From positions 1 through 13,422 of the forward strand of contig JASLGV010000109.1 of NCBI GenBank assembly GCA_030149995.1: DNA of 13,422 bases, in the 5' to 3' direction. Shown in pieces: positions 1 to 6,827 of the stretch; position 1 is the stretch's first letter; each line of letters opens with the position of its first letter. This DNA comes from Pedobacter sp. (lineage in GTDB: Bacteria > Bacteroidota > Bacteroidia > Sphingobacteriales > Sphingobacteriaceae). The position numbers were made by a program, and so were the translations under genes. The notes under the pieces are model-generated. The model was not told the DNA's origin and made no database searches. It worked only from the letters and a program-made list of their open reading frames with translations.

Positions 1-7
1 CGCTGCA

Positions 8-26
8 TCTGTTTTTGATAAACAGA
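8..26. repeat. Small inverted repeat upstream of ogt
   Basis: TCTGTTT (8-14) is followed after five bases by its exact reverse complement AAACAGA (20-26). It could be a weak terminator of a gene to the left of the window, since AT-rich sequence follows, or an operator in front of the alkyltransferase gene, because it overlaps the presumed -33 region. The arms are short and AT-rich, so chance is possible. Confidence 0.3.
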
Positions 27-47
27 ATTTATTTATGTTTATCTTTT
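14..47 (+). promoter_or_regulatory. Candidate Bacteroidota promoter for ogt operon
   Basis: TTTG at 14-17 and TATCTTTT at 40-47 resemble the Bacteroidota housekeeping promoter (TTTG, about 20 nt, TAnnTTTG). The -7 element has one mismatch in its last base and the spacer is 22 nt, slightly long. It would give a leader of about 10 nt in front of the ATG at 62. Confidence 0.4.
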
Positions 48-61
48 CTAAATTTTAAACA

Positions 62-547
62 ATGGAGTCTGTATATGCATCAAGTATAGAATCGCCTGTA
101 GGTCTGGTCCACATTTTGGCTACCGATGCTTTTGTATATGAAATTAGCTTTAGCGGTCAAAAGCTGGAGGGCTACACAGAAAGCGACCTGAGTAAGCTCG
201 CTGCTCAGCAGCTTCTGGCTTATTTTAAAGGCGAGTTAACAGATTTCCAATTTCCCATGCAACAGAAAGGCACTGCTTTTCAACAAGAAGTATGGCAAAA
301 CCTGTTGCAAATTCCCTACGCCGAAACACGTTCGTATGCACAGTTTTCGGCACACAATCCACTCGCCATAAGAGCCATAGCCGCTGCAAACGGAAAAAAT
401 AACCTGGCCATTGTGGTGCCCTGTCACCGTGTAATAGGCAGCAATGGAAAACTGGTTGGATATGCGGGCGGATTGTGGCGAAAAAAATGGCTGCTACAGC
501 ATGAACGTGAAATAAGTTACCAAGGACAAACTGAATTAAAATTTTAA
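62..547 (+). CDS. ogt: Methylated-DNA--protein-cysteine S-methyltransferase
   Basis: A suicide repair enzyme that transfers an alkyl group from O6-alkylguanine (or O4-alkylthymine) in DNA to its own cysteine. The hallmark PCHRVIG lies at residues 120-126 with acceptor Cys121. The preceding helix-turn-helix region carries Arg104 at the place of the base-flipping 'arginine finger', and Glu148 in LLQHE matches the Glu of the active-site hydrogen-bond network. At 161 residues it has the usual size of Ogt proteins with a short N-terminal domain and no Ada-type regulatory domain. The ATG at 62 is the first in-frame start and follows a plausible promoter. The downstream DUF421 gene starts 3 nt after the stop, so the two are almost surely co-transcribed. 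Family assignment is secure. Confidence 0.95.
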   Translation: MESVYASSIESPVGLVHILATDAFVYEISFSGQKLEGYTESDLSKLAAQQLLAYFKGELTDFQFPMQQKGTAFQQEVWQNLLQIPYAETRSYAQFSAHNPLAIRAIAAANGKNNLAIVVPCHRVIGSNGKLVGYAGGLWRKKWLLQHEREISYQGQTELKF

Positions 548-550
548 GCT

Positions 551-1066
551 ATGAATCCTTTTTTAGACATTGCTTTAAGAAGTACAGCTGTGTACGTATT
601 TATGCTGGTTGCCATCCGGTTAACAGGTAAAAAAGAACTTTCGCAATTAAATACAACCGATGTGGTACTGATCCTGCTAATCAGTAATGCCGTTCAGAAT
701 GCAATGGTTGGATCGGACAGCAGCTTACTCGGCGGACTTGCTGCTGCCGCGGTCTTATTTATATTAAACTACATTCTTAAAAAATTCCTTTTTAAAAGCC
801 AGAAGCTTCGCGACCTGATCTATGACAAACCACAAATTCTGATTCATAATGGAAAGATGGACTTTACCATGCTCAGCAAACTGGACATCAGCAACGAAGA
901 GCTGCAAGAAGCCATGCGCGAACATGGGGTTGATCATTTCAGGGATGTAAAACTGGCCATGCTGGAAGTTGATGGAAACATCAGCATTATTACCGGCAAT
1001 AAAACACTTAAACAAACCCACTGGAAAAGAAAACGCCAGCACAAAACACTGGGTTTAAATAATTAG
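551..1066 (+). CDS. DUF421 (YetF-like) membrane protein
   Basis: A 171-residue inner-membrane protein of the DUF421/YetF family, whose biochemical role is unsettled; I assign no reaction. Hydrophobic segments lie at about residues 7-24, 36-52 and 58-78, with the family signature RLTGKKELSQL (23-33) between the first two. The soluble C-terminal domain (about 83-150) has the typical KPQILIHNGK turn and LEVDGNISII near the end, followed by a very basic tail (KRKRQHK). It is somewhat shorter than Bacillus YetF but like many Bacteroidota members. It starts 3 nt after the ogt stop codon, so translation is probably coupled. The pairing with a DNA-repair gene may be incidental. Confidence 0.85.
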   Translation: MNPFLDIALRSTAVYVFMLVAIRLTGKKELSQLNTTDVVLILLISNAVQNAMVGSDSSLLGGLAAAAVLFILNYILKKFLFKSQKLRDLIYDKPQILIHNGKMDFTMLSKLDISNEELQEAMREHGVDHFRDVKLAMLEVDGNISIITGNKTLKQTHWKRKRQHKTLGLNN

Positions 1067-1071
1067 CTACA

Positions 1072-1079
1072 TACTTTTT
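1072..1079 (+). promoter_or_regulatory. Weak -7-like element before the cupin gene
   Basis: TACTTTTT matches TAnnTTTG in seven of eight bases, 29 nt before the cupin ATG. No TTG is seen about 20 nt upstream, and the gap to the preceding gene is only 42 nt, so read-through from the ogt operon is an equal possibility. Confidence 0.2.
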
Positions 1080-1108
1080 AAATTATTAACCGATACGATA
1101 TTATAACA

Positions 1109-1531
1109 ATGCCGCTTACCGAACACACATCTGCATTACTACCTGCTTACTTAAAAGCCTTCCGGCTGATTAATACTGAAAACGATGCCTGTGCATTTGA
1201 AACAGGAAAAATTCCCGTTAACCAGCCCATAACGGCGGGTTATTTCTTTGCTCAAAACCAGATTGATGCCTACCAGAAGGTGGCACATCCGGCGCCAAGA
1301 AGACAATATGTAGTTAAGTTAAAAGGGAAACTACGGTTTAAAGTAAGCGATGGAAGTACTTTTATTATAGAACCTGGCACCATCCTGATTGCAGCCGATA
1401 CAGAAGGCCCCGGACATACCTGGGAATTACTGGAAGGAACCGAGTGGGTACGCCTTTACATTCCGCTGGAACCAGATGCAGACGATTATTTTGTTACCGA
1501 TGAAGCATTAGAAGGCGAACATCAGGTTTAA
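1109..1531 (+). CDS. Cupin-domain protein, function unknown
   Basis: A 140-residue protein with a single small beta-barrel (cupin) domain. HPAPRRQYVVKLKGK (60-74) corresponds to cupin motif 1, with His60 and Gln66 as possible metal ligands. IEPGTILIAADTEGPGHTW (87-105) corresponds to motif 2, with the PG turn, Asp97 and His103. Such proteins can bind a metal or a small ligand, act as isomerases or dioxygenases, or sense small molecules; nothing here picks one. No signal peptide is visible, so it should be cytosolic. It follows the DUF421 gene by 42 nt in the same direction and may be the last gene of that operon. The acidic C-terminus (EPDADDYF) is unremarkable. Confidence 0.75.
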   Translation: MPLTEHTSALLPAYLKAFRLINTENDACAFETGKIPVNQPITAGYFFAQNQIDAYQKVAHPAPRRQYVVKLKGKLRFKVSDGSTFIIEPGTILIAADTEGPGHTWELLEGTEWVRLYIPLEPDADDYFVTDEALEGEHQV

Positions 1532-1538
1532 ACAGACA

Positions 1539-1552
1539 TCCGCTGATGCGGA
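1539..1552 (+). terminator. Weak hairpin after the cupin gene
   Basis: TCCGC (1539-1543), loop TGAT, GCGGA (1548-1552), starting 8 nt after the cupin stop codon. No T-run follows on the plus strand, so it may only protect the 3' end or act with the stronger hairpin downstream. Confidence 0.25.
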
Positions 1553-1585
1553 AGGCCCGATAAAAAACAATAAAGCTGTATTTTC

Positions 1586-1628
1586 AAAAAAAATCCTGTG
1601 CACCATCCAATATGGTTGTGCACAGGAT
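1586..1628 (-). terminator. Rho-independent terminator of the aldo/keto reductase operon, possibly bidirectional
   Basis: ATCCTGTGCAC (1593-1603) and its perfect complement GTGCACAGGAT (1618-1628) form an 11-bp stem, with three more pairs possible inside the loop. Read on the minus strand, the stem is followed at once by eight T's (the A-run 1586-1593), a classic intrinsic terminator 35 nt past the reductase stop. On the plus strand the tail is AT-rich but not a clean T-run, so it may also end the convergent cupin transcript less efficiently. Confidence 0.85.
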
Positions 1629-1662
1629 AATTATTTTAATGGATGTAGGTTACCCCACGCCA

Positions 1663-2703
1663 CTATTTATAAAATTCGGGTAAAGGGTTCAGACTTGTAT
1701 TCAGGCGTTGATGCCAATATGGATAAATGGTTGATACCTCGCTCGCTGCATCCAGTCTTTTAATCTGCTCTACAGTTAAATTCCATCCCACAGCTTCCAG
1801 ATTTTGTTTAAGCTGCTCTTCATTTCTGGCACCAATAACGATGCTCGAAACCGTTGGACGCTGCAACAACCAGTTTAAAGAAATCTGCGCTACGCTTTTC
1901 CCGGTTTCTTCTGCTATCTGATCCAGCACATCGGTAATGTTGTAAAATACTTCTTCATTTACCACAGCTTCGGGCACCGGACTCCCACCCTGCGCTACGC
2001 GGCTATCTTGTGGAACCGGTTTATGACGACCATATTTACCACCTAAACGACCAGCTGCCAGAGGACTCCATACCAAAGCACCTACGTTCTGGTCAATACC
2101 CAGGGGCATAAGTTCCCATTCATATTCCCGGTTGGCAAGCGAATAGTAAACCTGGTGGGCTACGTATTTATTCCAGCCATATTTTTCAGAAATCCCTAAA
2201 GATTTCATCAGAGCCCAACCCGAAAAGTTCGAACAGGCAATGTAACGTACCTTTCCACTTTCTACCATATCGTCCAGTGTTCTGAGGGTTTCCTCAACAG
2301 GCGTATTCCCATCAAAACCGTGCATGTGGTAAATATCGATGTAATCGGTTCCCAGTCTTTTTAAACTTCCTTCAAGTTGTTTGAGCAAATGAAAACGCGA
2401 TGATCCCTGGTTGTTGGGACCTTTTCCGAAAGTAAATGTTGCCTTGGTAGAAATTAACACCTGGTCTCTGCGGCCTGAAACAGCTTTACCTAATATTTCT
2501 TCAGACAGTCCGTCCGAATAAATATCGGCTGTATCAAAAAGATTAACACCTGCATCCAGGCATAGGTCTACCAGCCGACTCGCTTCCTCTGCTTGCGTGC
2601 TGCCCCAGGCTTTAAAAAAATCATTGCCACCTCCAAAGGTTGCCGTACCAAATGTTAATACCGGTACAAAAAGCCCGGAGGCTCCCAATTGTCTGTATTC
2701 CAT
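1663..2703 (-). CDS. Aldo/keto reductase
   Basis: A 346-residue NADPH-dependent oxidoreductase of the aldo/keto reductase superfamily, a cytosolic TIM barrel that reduces aldehydes or ketones. The catalytic tetrad is complete: Asp57 and Tyr62 (FDTADIYSDG), Lys87 (ISTKAT) and His128 (IDIYHMHGFD). Cofactor-side motifs SNFSGW, the SPLAAGRLGGKYG loop and IVIGARNEEQL are also present. Overall it resembles the YajO/general-stress AKR group; the substrate cannot be told from sequence. It lies 8 nt downstream of the secreted beta-propeller gene and ends just before a strong terminator, so the two form an operon. Because one product is exported and the other cytosolic, they need not act on the same compound. 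Confidence 0.93.
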   Translation of the reverse strand: MEYRQLGASGLFVPVLTFGTATFGGGNDFFKAWGSTQAEEASRLVDLCLDAGVNLFDTADIYSDGLSEEILGKAVSGRRDQVLISTKATFTFGKGPNNQGSSRFHLLKQLEGSLKRLGTDYIDIYHMHGFDGNTPVEETLRTLDDMVESGKVRYIACSNFSGWALMKSLGISEKYGWNKYVAHQVYYSLANREYEWELMPLGIDQNVGALVWSPLAAGRLGGKYGRHKPVPQDSRVAQGGSPVPEAVVNEEVFYNITDVLDQIAEETGKSVAQISLNWLLQRPTVSSIVIGARNEEQLKQNLEAVGWNLTVEQIKRLDAASEVSTIYPYWHQRLNTSLNPLPEFYK

Positions 2704-2711
2704 GTTTATGC

Positions 2712-3845
2712 TTATTTTATTTTTATTCTTACTATTAAATATGGTGGTTTTCTTAAATCTTTTCCATTGTTAAAATCGGGTAAACGATTCCATTGCCCCA
2801 GGGTAACATATAAATATTCCTGCTGATAGTACAATCCATCCGGCCATACAAAATTATCGCGGTCGTGCGCCAAAACCGTATATTTCCCATCTGGCGCTCT
2901 TTGTACAAGCGACTGGTGTTCAAAAGCCCCGAAAAAAATATTTCCCTGCTCGTCTTCGGCCAGTCCATCACATGCAGGATGTTCTCCTTTAAATTTAACC
3001 GCCTTTTCTATAACGCTATTTTCCAGGTTTTGATTGCTAAGGGTATCTGTTGAAATACTGTAAAGTTTACGTCCGGATATGGCCGTCCAGTAAAGTGTTT
3101 TACCATCCGGGCTTAAGGCAATCCCATCTGCCCCGCCCACGGGAAAGCCTGGCTTTTCTGCATTATACACCAATGGCTTTCCTTCTAAAAAGGCCATAAA
3201 TCCAGGATCGGGAGAAGTTGAGGGATGATTCAGTAAAACTTCTCGACATTTACCCGAGGCAATATCTACTACAACGAGCGAGTATCGCTGGCCAAAACCC
3301 GAATTGGCAATATAAACAGTACCCTTCTCGCCATGGGTCAGGTCCACACGCAAATCATTTAAATGACTGTCGTTACCCATTGCATTTTTATCTATAACCA
3401 GCGTGGAGATAATTTTTTTCGTGTTAATGTCAATCCCTACAACTTTGGCCGCTCCTTCCGGAATTTCTTCCATCCCGGCACGTTTTCCATCGTCTAAAAC
3501 CCAAAGGACTTCATTTTTATCCAGGTAAATACCATGGGGTGAAACCAGCCAGTCTTTGTAAGCTTTATCAGAAGGATAAACATAATCTTTATCCGGAAAT
3601 GGAACCAAAGTACCCTCTTTCAGTTCGGCCAGGGCAAATTCGCGGTGGTTGTCGGCATGCCGCGGAAAACCCAAAAATATTCTGCCTGTTTTACTAACGG
3701 CAATTCCGGAGGGATCAGGATTGGGCGGATAAATACGGGCTACAACCTCATAGCCTGCCGGGGTCTGGGCTCGTAAAACATGCGCAAAAGATATCATCAG
3801 AAAGACTAAGACTGGAGCGTAATTTTTCAAACATCGTTTTTTCAT
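2712..3845 (-). CDS. Secreted SMP-30/major-royal-jelly-like beta-propeller protein
   Basis: A 377-residue exported protein. Residues 1-26 form a signal peptide (KKR start, hydrophobic core PVLVFLMISF, cleavage near VLRA/Q). The mature part is a six-bladed beta-propeller of the SMP-30/gluconolactonase and yellow/royal-jelly group. Blade-like repeats include DPSGIAVSKTGRIFLGF, SPHGIYLDKNEVLWVLD, VGGADGIALSPDGKTLYW, ACDGLAEDEQGNIFFGAF and VWPDGLYYQQEYLYV, and HLNDLRVD is a family hallmark. Bacterial relatives are annotated as lactonases or 'dopachrome-related' proteins, mostly without biochemistry, so the substrate is open. It is the first gene of a two-gene operon with the aldo/keto reductase. 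A 14-bp palindrome lies 37 nt upstream of its start codon; no clear TAnnTTTG promoter was found. Confidence 0.85.
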   Translation of the reverse strand: MKKRCLKNYAPVLVFLMISFAHVLRAQTPAGYEVVARIYPPNPDPSGIAVSKTGRIFLGFPRHADNHREFALAELKEGTLVPFPDKDYVYPSDKAYKDWLVSPHGIYLDKNEVLWVLDDGKRAGMEEIPEGAAKVVGIDINTKKIISTLVIDKNAMGNDSHLNDLRVDLTHGEKGTVYIANSGFGQRYSLVVVDIASGKCREVLLNHPSTSPDPGFMAFLEGKPLVYNAEKPGFPVGGADGIALSPDGKTLYWTAISGRKLYSISTDTLSNQNLENSVIEKAVKFKGEHPACDGLAEDEQGNIFFGAFEHQSLVQRAPDGKYTVLAHDRDNFVWPDGLYYQQEYLYVTLGQWNRLPDFNNGKDLRKPPYLIVRIKIK

Positions 3846-3881
3846 AAAAATCCATTTCTTATTTACGTGTAAGCAATTTCC

Positions 3882-3895
3882 GGTTAAGATTAACC
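3882..3895. promoter_or_regulatory. Palindrome GGTTAAGATTAACC, operator candidate
   Basis: GGTTAA and TTAACC are perfect complements around two central bases, ending 36 nt before the start codon of the beta-propeller gene. The size and position suit the site of a dimeric repressor or activator. No regulator gene lies in the window, so this is inference from symmetry and position. Confidence 0.35.
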
Positions 3896-3979
3896 TGTCT
3901 TATTATGAACAATTAAAACCATTAAATGTGCGTACAAATATTTTTTGATCTATATGACCAGCCACGAACCTACAAACAA

Positions 3980-3994
3980 TACGATCTGATCGTA
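3980..3994. promoter_or_regulatory. Palindrome TACGATCTGATCGTA
   Basis: Seven-base perfect arms around a single central base. It lies about 135 nt upstream of the beta-propeller start codon. It could be a second protein-binding site; symmetry is the only evidence. Confidence 0.3.
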
Positions 3995-4020
3995 AACTTG
4001 CTTTGTCGTTTTGCATTTTT

Positions 4021-4037
4021 CAGGTGAAGGTCACCTG
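4021..4037. repeat. Inverted repeat CAGGTGA-AGG-TCACCTG
   Basis: Seven-base perfect arms around three bases. Neither strand shows a T-run after it, so it is not a standard intrinsic terminator; it may be a protein-binding site or a small hairpin. Confidence 0.35.
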
Positions 4038-4088
4038 CCTGATTATGTTAAAAATTGGCCCGAAAGATTTCCGGTAGAAAGAAGATTT

Positions 4089-4127
4089 GATTTAAGGATT
4101 AAACAATGCTTGTTTAATCCTTAAATC
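4089..4127 (-). terminator. Perfect 18-bp hairpin at the end of the gldC-side operon
   Basis: Bases 4089-4106 and 4110-4127 are perfect complements around a three-base loop (TGC). The structure starts 6 nt past the stop of the four-TM gene on the minus strand, so it is best read as its transcription end or mRNA 3'-protecting hairpin. The stem is AT-rich and the tail on the minus strand (AAATCTTCTTTC) is pyrimidine-rich but not a clean T-run. The left arm carries a 5-bp tandem duplication, GATTTGATTT (4084-4093); without it the pairing would extend by two base pairs. Confidence 0.6.
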
Positions 4128-4133
4128 TTATGG

Positions 4134-4541
4134 TTATATACGCTCCTGCTGTGCAGATTTCAACCTGGAAACGCTGAAAAGCATAAACAGTACGCCAACC
4201 AGCAATACGATCCAGCCCCATTGAAAATGAATGGTTTTGGCGATCATTTTATTTACAAACTTCCGGCTGGTGTAGTTATTGGCGGTAAAATATACAGCTA
4301 TAACACTTAATATATACCAGATGGCAGTTACAATGGTCATGAAACGAAAAGCGCCAACTTTTCTGATAAATAAGAACAGTGCCGAAACGGCAATAATTCC
4401 ATAGGTTATCATAAAAAGTCGAACGTCGGTCTGGTAAAGGTTCCAGTTTCCTTTTATCGGTACTTTTAACATCGGGCAAGCGCCTGCAATTAAGCAAAGT
4501 AATATGCCCAGCCAGGCCCTGAATTTATTTACAACTAACAT
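4134..4541 (-). CDS. Four-TM membrane protein, unknown function
   Basis: A 135-residue protein I do not recognise. It has four hydrophobic segments at about residues 8-24, 42-60, 66-86 and 108-124, with basic connecting and terminal segments ([17 protein letters not shown]). Between the first two lies the polar stretch [14 protein letters not shown] (28-41). No catalytic motif is visible. It lies 11 nt after gldC on the same strand and is very probably co-transcribed with it. A long hairpin follows its stop codon. The hydrophobicity pattern and operon position support a real gene; a role in gliding or secretion cannot be claimed from adjacency alone. Confidence 0.7.
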   Translation of the reverse strand: MLVVNKFRAWLGILLCLIAGACPMLKVPIKGNWNLYQTDVRLFMITYGIIAVSALFLFIRKVGAFRFMTIVTAIWYILSVIAVYFTANNYTSRKFVNKMIAKTIHFQWGWIVLLVGVLFMLFSVSRLKSAQQERI

Positions 4542-4552
4542 ATAAAGTATTT

Positions 4553-4888
4553 CTATCCTTTCATATCAATACCCATTTTATCGGCAAAATGGGCACAATA
4601 ATCGCGTAAATCTTCTACTATTAAATTTTCGCCTGTTGCTTTTAAAAAGCTATCGCCCATGGTTTGAAGGGTTTCATAAAAAAAACGTTTCATTTCATCA
4701 ACGGGCATATCTTTGGTCCACAAATCAATACGCATAGAATTTTTATAGTTGTGATCCCACAAGGCCAAAATCATCGATTTTACAGGTACTTTATCAGATG
4801 TTTGTGCGTCTGTACTTTCCCAAAGAATATTCTCGGGCATATTCTGATCATCTAACTCGACGGTTATTTTTATTTCTGCTTTTCTCAT
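4553..4888 (-). CDS. gldC: Gliding motility protein GldC
   Basis: A 111-residue soluble protein matching GldC, a small cytoplasmic protein known from Flavobacterium johnsoniae, where it improves gliding but is not strictly required. Recognised from [16 protein letters not shown] (3-18) and ILWESTDAQ, the conserved centre [21 protein letters not shown] (41-61), [17 protein letters not shown] and the C-terminal [16 protein letters not shown]. There is no signal peptide or membrane segment. In F. johnsoniae gldC sits beside gldB, but no gldB is seen here. Its neighbours are two small unknown membrane proteins. The start has GGAG 12 nt upstream (CTCC at 4901-4904), a little far for a ribosome binding site. 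Many non-gliding Bacteroidota also keep gldC, so the gene does not prove motility. Confidence 0.9.
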   Translation of the reverse strand: MRKAEIKITVELDDQNMPENILWESTDAQTSDKVPVKSMILALWDHNYKNSMRIDLWTKDMPVDEMKRFFYETLQTMGDSFLKATGENLIVEDLRDYCAHFADKMGIDMKG

Positions 4889-4919
4889 TTGTATTTATTT
4901 CTCCGTTATTTTTCGGCTG

Positions 4920-4927
4920 CAAATATG
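4920..4927 (-). promoter_or_regulatory. -7-like element before gldC
   Basis: On the minus strand CATATTTG matches TAnnTTTG in seven of eight bases, 31 nt before the gldC ATG. No clear -33 TTG was found. It suggests gldC and the following gene can be transcribed separately from the helicase gene. Confidence 0.35.
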
Positions 4928-4956
4928 CTTATTTTAAAAGCTTTTTTCACTGCTGC

Positions 4957-5226
4957 TCAGGTTAACTTTTGTAATATTAACATCAGGATTACGGCTATAA
5001 AAATAAAGATCAGCTCCACAATCCATATTTTTTTCAGGGTTTTAAGCATAAAGCGGAAAATCAGGTCTGTTACAAAGGTTACAAGAACCAGTAGAAACAA
5101 GATCCAGATAAAAAAGCCCTTTGGATTTACATTGGGATAGGTACTTTTTAGCGTAAGGAGGTAATAAATAGCAAAAAAAGCAGCAACTGCTGCCACAATA
5201 TTTAATGGCGTTACCCTGAATTTCAT
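4957..5226 (-). CDS. Small three-TM membrane protein, unknown function
   Basis: An 89-residue protein I do not recognise. Three hydrophobic segments cover most of it, at about residues 9-26, 37-58 and 67-86. Short basic stretches (FMLKTLKK between TM2 and TM3) and KSTYPNVNPKG between TM1 and TM2 set the likely topology. There is no catalytic motif. It lies 33 nt downstream of the helicase stop and 68 nt upstream of gldC, on the same strand. The regular hydrophobic pattern argues for a real gene. An overlapping open frame on the opposite strand covers part of the same stretch but looks like a shadow. Confidence 0.65.
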   Translation of the reverse strand: MKFRVTPLNIVAAVAAFFAIYYLLTLKSTYPNVNPKGFFIWILFLLVLVTFVTDLIFRFMLKTLKKIWIVELIFIFIAVILMLILQKLT

Positions 5227-5259
5227 TTTATATGCATTTAATCAATACATGTAAGTGAT

Positions 5260-6606
5260 TTATTTCTTCTTGTCGAATCGCTTACCTTTTTTAAAAGATT
5301 TAACCACTTTACCTGCTTTCTGCTTAGCCTTGTCGCGCTTTTGCTGTTCAATTACTTTGGCATTTTTCTTTTCGTGAAAAGCTCCTTTAAAATCGGGATC
5401 TTCCTTACGTTTTTGTGCATCTATTTCGCGGGCTATGTACTGACGCTCATCATAAGGGGTTTCCTCGATAAAAACGCCTTCAGGAATTTCTGCAACGGGA
5501 ATATACTGGCGGATCAGCTTTTCAATTTTACGCACATAATATTTTTCGGCATCGGTTGCCAGGGTAATGGCATCGCCTTTGGCAAAAGCCCTTCCTGTAC
5601 GCCCAATACGGTGTACATAATCTTCAATTATAATGGGTACATCGAAATTGATTACGTGGCTTACATCGCTCACATCGATCCCTCTACTGGCCACATCAGT
5701 AGCCACCAAAACCCTTACATTTCCTTCTTTAAAGCTGTTGATGGAGTTGATCCGGGTATTTTGTCCTTTATTGGCATGTATTACACGTACATTTTCGCTT
5801 CCGTAACGGCGTTCAATAAAACTGAATATGTTATCGGCAACGGTTTTGGTTTTGCAAAAAATTATCAGCCGTTTAAAATCCTCGTCATTTTTTAAAAGCT
5901 GCTGTAAAAGGTTAATTTTCGTTTTGAAATTTGGCACATAATAAAGTACTTGTGTAACATTCTGTGCCGGTGTGGCTTGTTCTGAAGCTTCAATAATGGT
6001 TGGATTTTTCAGAAAATCGCCTGCAATTTTTTTCACTAAATCGCTCATGGTTGCCGAGAACAGCAGGTTCTGGCGTTTACGTGGCACCACTTCCAGGATA
6101 CGGTGTATAGAACCTATAAAGCCCATATCCATCATTTTATCGGCCTCATCCAGTACCAGGAAACGCAGACTTTGCGTATTGATATCACCTGCAAGGTATA
6201 AATCAAGAAAACGACCTGGCGTAGCAATTAAGATATCCACGCCTTTGGCTATTTCTTCTTTTTGTGTTTTAGGTCCTACACCGCCATAAATAACCAGCGA
6301 ACGTAAATCTGTATAAGTAGAGAAGAGCTTAACCTGCTCGGCAATCTGCATGGCCAGCTCACGGGTAGGTGAAAGAATAAGTGCTCGTGGTACATCCCCT
6401 TGTGCATATTTTAACTGCATCAGCATGGGTAGCACAAACGCAGCTGTTTTACCGGTACCGGTTTCGGCAATACCAAAAATATCCTGCCCCGACAGTACAG
6501 GTGCTATTGCTTTTTCCTGTATGGGTGTTGCCACGGTATAACCCGCATCAGCCACTGCATTTAATATCTGCCTGTTTAACTTAAATTCTTCAAACGATTT
6601 TGCCAT
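5260..6606 (-). CDS. rhlE: DEAD-box ATP-dependent RNA helicase, RhlE-like
   Basis: A 448-residue cytosolic RNA helicase that unwinds or remodels RNA duplexes using ATP. All core motifs are intact: Q motif TPIQ (27-30), Walker A AETGTGKT (47-54), PTRELA (80-85), TPGR (129-132), DEAD (153-156), SAT (184-186), IIFCKTK, VATDVASRGID and HRIGRTGR. The C-terminal tail of about 70 residues is very rich in Lys and Arg (KRKEDPDF, KSFKKGKRFDKKK), as usual for RhlE-type helicases, and probably binds RNA non-specifically. Such proteins assist ribosome assembly and RNA turnover, often in the cold. The start at 6606 has a perfect -7 element only 5 nt upstream, implying an almost leaderless mRNA. Choice of RhlE over the similar DeaD/SrmB groups is likely but not certain. 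Confidence 0.93.
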   Translation of the reverse strand: MAKSFEEFKLNRQILNAVADAGYTVATPIQEKAIAPVLSGQDIFGIAETGTGKTAAFVLPMLMQLKYAQGDVPRALILSPTRELAMQIAEQVKLFSTYTDLRSLVIYGGVGPKTQKEEIAKGVDILIATPGRFLDLYLAGDINTQSLRFLVLDEADKMMDMGFIGSIHRILEVVPRKRQNLLFSATMSDLVKKIAGDFLKNPTIIEASEQATPAQNVTQVLYYVPNFKTKINLLQQLLKNDEDFKRLIIFCKTKTVADNIFSFIERRYGSENVRVIHANKGQNTRINSINSFKEGNVRVLVATDVASRGIDVSDVSHVINFDVPIIIEDYVHRIGRTGRAFAKGDAITLATDAEKYYVRKIEKLIRQYIPVAEIPEGVFIEETPYDERQYIAREIDAQKRKEDPDFKGAFHEKKNAKVIEQQKRDKAKQKAGKVVKSFKKGKRFDKKK

Positions 6607-6611
6607 AGCCG

Positions 6612-6619
6612 CAAAGATA
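6612..6619 (-). promoter_or_regulatory. -7 promoter element of the helicase gene
   Basis: On the minus strand TATCTTTG is a perfect match to TAnnTTTG and ends only 5 nt before the ATG at 6606. Transcripts from this promoter class usually begin a few bases after the element, so the mRNA would have little or no leader. No convincing TTG lies at -33. Confidence 0.65.
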
Positions 6620-6827
6620 GCAATTAAGGTTGAGGGTTTAACCCGCCATAGCCAGAAGCTTAACAGGTAATGGTTTATTTCGGTATTTTCAGAAGACTTT
6701 CAAAAAGCCGGCAATATGCATTTGTTACGCCACTGTTCGTTGTTTTTTGCAAGATACCTAACGGGTGTTTTAGCACCTTCACCAATAAATCTTCAGGCCT
6801 TTTACATGCTACTTAATCGTAAATTAT

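Larger units (their letters stand above)
3846..4133. other. Non-coding gap rich in inverted repeats
   Basis: This 288-base stretch separates the 3' end of the gldC-side minus operon from the start of the beta-propeller operon, both reading leftward. I see no credible gene. It holds four inverted repeats, listed separately. Only the last (4089-4127) has an obvious role, as a 3'-end structure for the operon to its right; the others could be regulatory sites for the beta-propeller operon. A seven-of-eight match to TAnnTTTG on the minus strand (CAAATATT at 3935-3942) is the best promoter candidate, but it would leave a leader of about 85 nt. Confidence 0.6.

Noticed and set aside
3996..4124. A 42-codon open stretch on the plus strand with protein-like composition (GEGHLPDYVKNWPERFP)
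   Set aside because: It has no ATG start, follows two stop codons, and its end lies inside the 18-bp hairpin. It could be a decayed gene remnant, but nothing supports expression.
4936..4945. Palindrome AAAAGCTTTT between the small three-TM gene and gldC
   Set aside because: It is low-complexity and cannot form a hairpin because it has no loop; likely chance in AT-rich DNA.
4889..5140. 83-residue plus-strand open frame opposite the small three-TM gene
   Set aside because: It overlaps the minus-strand membrane protein almost completely, lacks domain features, and has no promoter or ribosome binding site; most likely a shadow.
5341..5895. 184-residue plus-strand open frame opposite the helicase gene
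   Set aside because: The minus-strand helicase has every conserved motif across this stretch; the plus-strand frame is its antisense shadow.
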